The notes under the pieces are model-generated. The model made no database searches. It was not told where the DNA came from and saw nothing but the letters and a program-made list of their open reading frames with translations. Positions 59,824 through 64,000 of a stretch of DNA of 64,000 bases are shown piece by piece; positions within the stretch are counted from its first letter, which is position 1, and each line of letters starts with the position of its first letter. The DNA is from Chryseobacterium pennipullorum (lineage in GTDB: Bacteria; Bacteroidota; Bacteroidia; Flavobacteriales; Weeksellaceae). The stretch is from positions 62,001-126,000 of the forward strand of contig NZ_QNVV01000008.1 in the NCBI RefSeq assembly GCF_003384725.1, written 5' to 3'. A program made the translations under genes and the position numbers.

Positions 59824-59851
59824 GCGGTAAGTATAACCAATTCTTTTTATT

Positions 59852-59998
59852 ATGAAAAATTGTAAAAAAATTTCAAGAGATCAGTTGAAAAGTATTAACG
59901 GCGGAGCGTCAGGTTGCTCTCAAGCATGCTGCCCACCTCCGGGAATCAAGAGATGTCCATGGGTAATTTGTGTAGCACCGTGTGATATATTAAGTTAA
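59852..59998 (+). CDS. Double-glycine leader peptide, Cys-rich core (peptide 2)
   Basis: 48 residues. The leader MKNCKKISRDQLKSINGG matches that of peptide 1 position by position in the KKI-R--LK-I-GG frame. The core of 30 residues has six cysteines (C22, C26, C27, C35, C40, C44), three prolines in a row and ends PCDILS. Core sequences of the two peptides are unrelated, as in pairs of distinct bacteriocin-like products. The first cysteine (C4) lies in the leader. It is followed by a terminator at 60104. Confidence 0.65.
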   Translation: MKNCKKISRDQLKSINGGASGCSQACCPPPGIKRCPWVICVAPCDILS

Positions 59999-60103
59999 AA
60001 CTAAAAAGTTAACTATAAGTGCGGAAGGACCTATAATTGCAGAAAATATTCATGGGTACATTTTCGCAAATTGTTAGATATTTGTATGGTATACATACAA
60101 CAG

Positions 60104-60133
60104 CCTGTCTCATTGTGATGACAGGTTTTTTTT
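60104..60133 (+). terminator. Terminator of the peptide pair
   Basis: CCTGTC / GACAGG, a 6-bp stem with a 10-base loop, followed by eight T. It lies 106 bases past the stop of peptide 2. Confidence 0.7.
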
Positions 60134-60279
60134 AAGTTACACTCAAGAAAATCGTATTATCTCCGGAGACAGGGCGGAATTTGTTCCACTTTTATATGAT
60201 CTATTGAAAATCATATCATGAATTTACAATCTTGCTTTCTACCTCTGATAAAATGAGTAACACCATAGGCAAGTGAAAT

Positions 60280-60639
60280 CTATTCAGCATTTTTTCTAAC
60301 CACATCGATCATGTGGTCAATATCAAATGGTTTCTGAATAAAATCATCAGCCATGCAGTCTTCAGCAGTCTTTGCAATATTATGTGCGGTAGAAGTAAGA
60401 ACAGAAGAAACATCTTCCGTCTCAGGATCAGACTTGAGTTCTTTAATGACCTGTGATCCTTTTTTGGGGCCTTTGATATGATCATCCACCACCACAACGT
60501 CCGGATCAATTTCCTCAATCTGTTCAATAGGCTCTGTTGTAAGAGACGAAGTTACATCGTACCCCTCGTCCTCCAGCACCTCGTCCATAATATTCAGGAT
60601 ATCTTCATTCTCCTGAATAAGTACAACCTTTTTTTTCAT
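60280..60639 (-). CDS. Stand-alone receiver-domain response regulator
   Basis: 119 residues, a single CheY-like domain with no output domain. The acidic pocket is in QENEDIL, phosphoacceptor D52 (or D53) in VVVVDDHIKG, T/S in VLTST and K103 in FIQKPF. It is highly acidic. No kinase gene is next to it. Such single-domain regulators act by protein interaction. It lies 147 bases after the peptide-pair terminator but on the opposite strand. Confidence 0.85.
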   Translation of the reverse strand: MKKKVVLIQENEDILNIMDEVLEDEGYDVTSSLTTEPIEQIEEIDPDVVVVDDHIKGPKKGSQVIKELKSDPETEDVSSVLTSTAHNIAKTAEDCMADDFIQKPFDIDHMIDVVRKNAE

Positions 60640-60815
60640 ACCGTGTAATTTTATGTAAATATATGAAGGATTATTGAATTTGGATATAAGGGATTAATTT
60701 CAAAAACTCAACACTGGAATCTTTTTGTGAAAATTTATCCAATCCTCTTGTCTTACAGCTTTCTTTTAGCACAAATCAATATGGTATGTGATCACTGCGA
60801 TAAGTAGTTAATGGG

Positions 60816-61421
60816 TTAATTTACATTTAGAACAAACTTCAGATCCGCAAAATCTGTATCAGCTTCAACTAATGTGCAAATTCCGTTGTGGTAAGTGTAC
60901 GTCGTCGTATTTCCGTTCGGCAGATTCATCCTATACTTCTGGGAATTAATCTTCTGAATAGAAATCATTTTTTGAAATTTTTCCGAAAAAACAGATCTTA
61001 TATTTGCAGGCTCATTAAAATAAAGACTTGCCGTAGAGCAAACAATGGACTGTTTCAGAGAACCATTGGAACCATCTTTATCCCAAAGGTTATAAGAACT
61101 TCCGTTCCATGCAGCAGTATTGTTCACTTTTATTTTCCCGTTCATGGTTCGGTAAAGTTTGGCTTGCTGCAGCATATTCTGTTTAAAAGTAGCCCCCATT
61201 TTGTCGTAAACTTCAATACTATAAAGAATTTTAACTTTAGCGCGGGATTCAAAAAGATATTCTGTGATATCGCCTTTAAAAGAACGTTCCACACGGATAC
61301 TGCCAATTGTTTTATTGTCTTTTATAATGGAATAACTCAGATAGTCATTCGTAATTGCTGCTGCACTCTTAGGCTGGAAAAAATGGTACAACATGATCGA
61401 AAAAATGAGGAATGTTTTCAT
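60816..61421 (-). CDS. DUF6134-like exported protein
   Basis: 201 residues with a signal peptide (MKTFLIFSIMLYHFFQPKSAAA). The rest is beta-rich: YSIIKDNKTIGSIRVERSF, YLFESRAKVKILYSIEVYDKMGATFKQ and NGNTTTYTYHNGICTLVEADTDFADLKFVL. I recognise it as a DUF6134-type protein of flavobacteria. Probably periplasmic; no function is known. A possible -7 box (TAATTTTG) lies far upstream at 61640-61647 on the minus strand. Confidence 0.75.
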   Translation of the reverse strand: MKTFLIFSIMLYHFFQPKSAAAITNDYLSYSIIKDNKTIGSIRVERSFKGDITEYLFESRAKVKILYSIEVYDKMGATFKQNMLQQAKLYRTMNGKIKVNNTAAWNGSSYNLWDKDGSNGSLKQSIVCSTASLYFNEPANIRSVFSEKFQKMISIQKINSQKYRMNLPNGNTTTYTYHNGICTLVEADTDFADLKFVLNVN

Positions 61422-61862
61422 TGTATTTTATTCTTTAATAATTGATGGCTTATGGTATAGATTTTCTATGAATGCATAGTGAAGAAGCGGAAAGATTCTG
61501 GTAGACGTGCTTATAAGAAGAGTACGATTTTCTTCAAACAAATTCTGATGAAATTGTGATGACTACTTTCAGGTCAGCAATGTCCCCAGTTAACTGCTCA
61601 TTTTAGTTAGTTCTTCATTCATCACTAAAATTTATAATGCAAAATTACGCATAGGAAAAACCTACAATGTTCAACAGGATAAATTGGAACCCATCAATCC
61701 AATAGTGTTTAAATAACTGAAAATAAGATATTTACATAAAGCAGGACGTTCCAATTTATAATCCTGAACTTTGTTTTTTTAAACTCTTAAAGAGATCTTC
61801 TAAACAAGACTACTAAATTTCAATATAGAATAGAAAAAAATAAAAGTTTTTTATTTAAAAAT
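61422..61862. other. Intergenic region, no gene seen
   Basis: About 440 bases of divergent spacer between the DUF6134 gene and the arsenic operon. No frame with protein-like composition. It holds the distant -7 box mentioned for the DUF6134 gene. Confidence 0.45.
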
Positions 61863-61884
61863 AATATCGTAATATTGCGATATT
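61863..61884. promoter_or_regulatory. ArsR operator 1
   Basis: AATATCG-N8-CGATATT, a 7-8-7 perfect inverted repeat, 13 bases before the arsR start. The same 22 bp recur with two changes at 62246. Confidence 0.75.
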
Positions 61885-61896
61885 AAATTATTCATT

Positions 61897-62226
61897 ATGG
61901 GAATTACCAAAACTGAAATATATACCGATGAGCAAAATAAATTGGCTTCGCTTCTTAAAGTTTTAGCACACCCTGCCAGAATTGCTATTCTTCAATATAT
62001 TATTGATCAAAAAGCTTGTATCTGCAATGATCTTGTTGATGAATTGGGCCTGGCACAAGCAACCATATCACAGCATTTAAAAGAATTAAAGAGCATTGGA
62101 ATTATTCAGGGATCAATAGAGGGAAAATCCGTTTGTTACTGTATCGAAGAGAAGGCATGGAAACAATTTCAAAATGAATTCAATACATTTTTCAATCAGG
62201 ACGTCAAAATAAACCAATGCTGTTAA
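61897..62226 (+). CDS. arsR: ArsR-family arsenic-responsive repressor
   Basis: 109 residues. Winged helix with LKVLAHPARIAILQYI and LVDELGLAQATISQHLKELKSIGII. Candidate metalloid ligands are C41 and C43 (ACICND, at the position of the E. coli ELCVCDL motif), C80/C82 (SVCYC) and the C-terminal C108-C109. It lies next to two copies of an inverted repeat and heads the arsenic genes. Binding of As(III) would release the repressor from the operators. Confidence 0.92.
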   Translation: MGITKTEIYTDEQNKLASLLKVLAHPARIAILQYIIDQKACICNDLVDELGLAQATISQHLKELKSIGIIQGSIEGKSVCYCIEEKAWKQFQNEFNTFFNQDVKINQCC

Positions 62227-62245
62227 AAGCATTTTTTTAAATTTT

Positions 62246-62267
62246 AATATCGTTATATTGCTATATT
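62246..62267. promoter_or_regulatory. ArsR operator 2
   Basis: AATATCG-N8-CTATATT, 20 of 22 positions identical to operator 1. It lies between arsR and the DUF6428 gene, so the downstream genes have their own regulated promoter. Confidence 0.7.
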
Positions 62268-62311
62268 ACATTATTATTTTAACAAGCAAATCATTCTAAA
62301 ATTTAACTATT

Positions 62312-62776
62312 ATGAAATTATCAGAAATCAAAGAAATCCTACCAGCATTAGAAAACGTTGAGTTCCAGTTAGAAAACGGAACATTGATTCCCGAACATTT
62401 CCATGTTACTGAAGTGGGCATCATAACCAAACATTTTATTGATTGTGGAGGAACAATAAGGAGTGAAAGGGTTGTCAATTTTCAATTATGGAATGCTAAT
62501 GATCTTGAACATCGATTAAAACCAAGCAAACTATTAAACATCATTACGCTATCGGAAGAAAAATTAGGAATCGAAGATCGTGAAATAGAGGTAGAATATC
62601 AGAGCGAAACAATTGGCAAATATGATCTGAACTTCAACGGAAACCACTTCATATTAAGAAACAAACAAACCGCATGTCTGGCAAATGATGCTTGCGGTAT
62701 TCCAACTGAAAAACAAAAAGTAAAATTATCAGAGCTGAACAATGCCTGTTGTGCACCTAACTCAGGATGTTGCTAA
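62312..62776 (+). CDS. DUF6428 protein with Cys-rich tail
   Basis: 154 residues. The body (~1-120) is beta-rich (LENGTLIPEHFHVTEVGIITKHFIDCGG) and the C-terminal ~35 residues hold clustered cysteines: ACLANDACG, then NACCAPNSGCC. Such tails can bind As(III) or transition metals. Position directly after arsR and its second operator ties it to arsenic response. No enzyme activity is evident. DUF6428 is a family I recall from arsenic loci of Bacteroidota; whether it is a chaperone or a sensor is open. Confidence 0.75.
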   Translation: MKLSEIKEILPALENVEFQLENGTLIPEHFHVTEVGIITKHFIDCGGTIRSERVVNFQLWNANDLEHRLKPSKLLNIITLSEEKLGIEDREIEVEYQSETIGKYDLNFNGNHFILRNKQTACLANDACGIPTEKQKVKLSELNNACCAPNSGCC

Positions 62777-62787
62777 ACAAATCTAAC

Positions 62788-63279
62788 ATGGAAATAAGGA
62801 CAATCACCCAACATAATTTTCCGGAAGTCACAGAAATCTACAAACAGGGATTAGCAACAAATATGGCTACATTTCAAAATGATATGCCACAATGGAAAGA
62901 ATGGGATAAAGGACATCTTGTTTTTTGTAGAATCAGTATTTATGAAAATAATAAAATGCTTGGCTGGACAGCTTTAACACCAATTTCGAGCAGGTGTGTG
63001 TATACCGGTGTTGCAGAAGTAAGTGTTTACATCGCCGAGAACGAAAGAGGAAAAGGCATCGGTAAAATACTCCTTAATGAGTTGATCATACAAAGCGAAG
63101 CAAACGGAATATGGACGCTACAGTCGGGGATATTTTCTGAAAATCAAGGAAGTATCATGCTGCATGAAAAATGTGGCTTCAGATTAGTGGGTTTTCGAGA
63201 GAAAATCGGTAAGAAAAATGGTGTTTGGAAAGATAATGTTTTAATGGAACGAAGAAGCAAAACCATTGGATGGAACTAA
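62788..63279 (+). CDS. GNAT acetyltransferase, ArsN1/PAT-like
   Basis: 163 residues from M8 (MEIRTITQHNFPEVTEIYKQGLATNMATF); the longer frame would overlap the DUF6428 stop. GNAT acetyl-CoA site ENERGKGIGKILLNELI and the PAT-type end KCGFRLVGFREKIGKKNGVWKDNVLMERR. Phosphinothricin acetyltransferase relatives in ars operons (ArsN) acetylate arsinothricin, so that is a reasonable substrate guess, not shown. Confidence 0.85.
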   Translation: MEIRTITQHNFPEVTEIYKQGLATNMATFQNDMPQWKEWDKGHLVFCRISIYENNKMLGWTALTPISSRCVYTGVAEVSVYIAENERGKGIGKILLNELIIQSEANGIWTLQSGIFSENQGSIMLHEKCGFRLVGFREKIGKKNGVWKDNVLMERRSKTIGWN

Positions 63280-63304
63280 CAAATATTAAATTAAAAAGAT
63301 AACT

Positions 63305-63910
63305 ATGTATTCTCTATTATTGCAGACTATAACCCAAGTACAAGATATTACCGAAGAACGCAAAATCGTATTACAGTCATTAATAGATTTTATCCAACAA
63401 AAAGTAAGTAGCCGACAGGAAGTAAAACTCAATTTCATTTGCACCCATAATTCCCGCAGAAGCCATTTATCTCAGGTCTGGGCACAGGTTGCCGCCTCAC
63501 ATTTTAATATCCCTGATGTCCTTAGTTATTCGGGAGGAACGGAAGAAACGGCATTGTTCCCGAAAGTTGCTGAAACATTATCTGATCAGGGATTTAACAT
63601 CTTCAGGATTGCGGAAACCAATAACCCTGTATATGCTATCAAATATGGCGATAATGCCTTCCCAATCATTGGCTTTTCAAAAAAATATGATCATCCCTTC
63701 AATCCTTCGTTCGCATTTGCAGCTATTATGACCTGCTCACAGGCAGATGCTGGATGCCCTTTCATTACAGGAGCGGAGAAGAGAATACCAATCACTTATG
63801 AAGACCCAAAAATTTCAGATAATACTCCCTGGCAAGCAGAGGTATATGCAGAAAGAAGCTTACAGATAGCATCAGAAATGTTTTATGTCTTTTCAAAAAT
63901 TATTAAATAG
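63305..63910 (+). CDS. Arsenate reductase-like low-molecular-weight phosphatase
   Basis: 201 residues. P-loop FICTHNSRRS (Cys-x5-Arg) at residue ~44, and a downstream CysX6Cys pair in TCSQADAGC, the spacing of the thioredoxin-linked ArsC cysteines (C82 and C89 in S. aureus ArsC). It is longer than ArsC (131) with extra N-terminal helices and an insert. Context (arsR, DUF6428, ArsN-like, Acr3) makes reduction of arsenate to arsenite its likely job, after which Acr3 exports the arsenite. Confidence 0.88.
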   Translation: MYSLLLQTITQVQDITEERKIVLQSLIDFIQQKVSSRQEVKLNFICTHNSRRSHLSQVWAQVAASHFNIPDVLSYSGGTEETALFPKVAETLSDQGFNIFRIAETNNPVYAIKYGDNAFPIIGFSKKYDHPFNPSFAFAAIMTCSQADAGCPFITGAEKRIPITYEDPKISDNTPWQAEVYAERSLQIASEMFYVFSKIIK

Positions 63911-63913
63911 CCC

Positions 63914-64000
63914 ATGCAACCCAAATTAAAATTTCTTGATCGTTACCTTACGTTATGGATATTCCTTGCGATGGTGATCGGTATTGCTTTGGGATACTTT
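63914..64000 (+). CDS. acr3: Acr3-type arsenite efflux permease, partial (N-terminus only)
   Basis: The frame starts 3 bp after the ArsC-like stop and reads MQPKLKFLDRYLTLWIFLAM to the window edge (29 residues). FLDRYLTLWIFLAM with GIALGY is the first-helix signature of Acr3 arsenite antiporters. The rest is outside the window. Confidence 0.85.
   Translation, partial: MQPKLKFLDRYLTLWIFLAMVIGIALGYF

Noticed and set aside
60888..61445. Plus-strand frame of 185 codons opposite the DUF6134 gene
   Set aside because: Antisense shadow; the minus-strand protein has a signal peptide and family sequence.
1..64000. CRISPR arrays, transposases, integrases or prophage genes
   Set aside because: Looked for direct repeats with regular spacers and for typical transposase/integrase proteins and found none.

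Overview
The window looks like chromosome of a flavobacterium close to Chryseobacterium (Bacteroidota, Weeksellaceae). This rests on the low G+C content, on promoter -7 boxes of the TAnnTTTG type instead of TATAAT boxes, on tRNA genes without an encoded CCA end, and on protein families typical of that group: a TonB receptor paired with DUF4249, DUF3347, DUF6134, DUF6428, DUF6796, GT117, and small double-glycine leader peptides. No rRNA, CRISPR array, transposase, integrase or phage structural gene was found. The genus is an inference; no marker gene is present.

Layout. 1-2.2 kb: two tandem paralogous TPR lipoproteins, the first cut by the window edge. 3.0-7.4 kb: two identical tRNA-Lys(UUU) genes with near-identical leaders, and between them a tRNA 3'-end remnant plus a four-gene module (alpha/beta hydrolase, SDR, RibD-like reductase, divergent AraC regulator). 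7.8-12.7 kb: an EmrAB-TolC-type efflux operon with a divergent AraC regulator. 12.7-17.7 kb: a nitric-oxide response cluster (Rrf2/NsrR-like sensor, membrane protein, cytochrome c lipoprotein, RIC/ScdA repair protein, quinol NO reductase, hemerythrin) in which three upstream regions share an inverted-repeat motif. 17.8-25.7 kb: a large GT117 membrane glycosyltransferase and single genes (SDR, RidA, Crp/Fnr, DUF3347, SUKH, TlpA). 25.8-32.2 kb: a siderophore-uptake operon (two ABC half-transporters, a siderophore-interacting reductase, a DUF6796 membrane protein) with a divergent PchR-type AraC gene and a Fur-box-like palindrome in the shared promoter. 32.8-36 kb: TonB receptor plus DUF4249 lipoprotein. 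37-43 kb: a LuxR-type two-component pair and a VWA/MoxR pair. 43-48 kb: a second, paralogous AraC/TolC/HlyD/MFS efflux locus. 48-60 kb: housekeeping and accessory enzymes, including an exported agmatine-deiminase-like lipoprotein, a class II cyclic-nucleotide phosphodiesterase, a serine hydrolase with TPR, and a GMC oxidoreductase next to a UBP zinc finger. 59.7-60.0 kb: two short cysteine-rich peptides with double-glycine leaders. 61.9-64 kb: an arsenic resistance operon (ArsR, DUF6428, ArsN-like acetyltransferase, ArsC-like phosphatase, start of Acr3) with two near-identical ArsR operators, running off the right edge.

Together the region is an accessory stress and transport zone: it handles toxic compounds (two pumps, reductases), nitric oxide, iron acquisition and arsenic, each controlled by its own adjacent regulator. 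The least explained elements are the double-glycine peptides, the tRNA-bounded module, the shared motif of the NO cluster, and the UBP/GMC pair.
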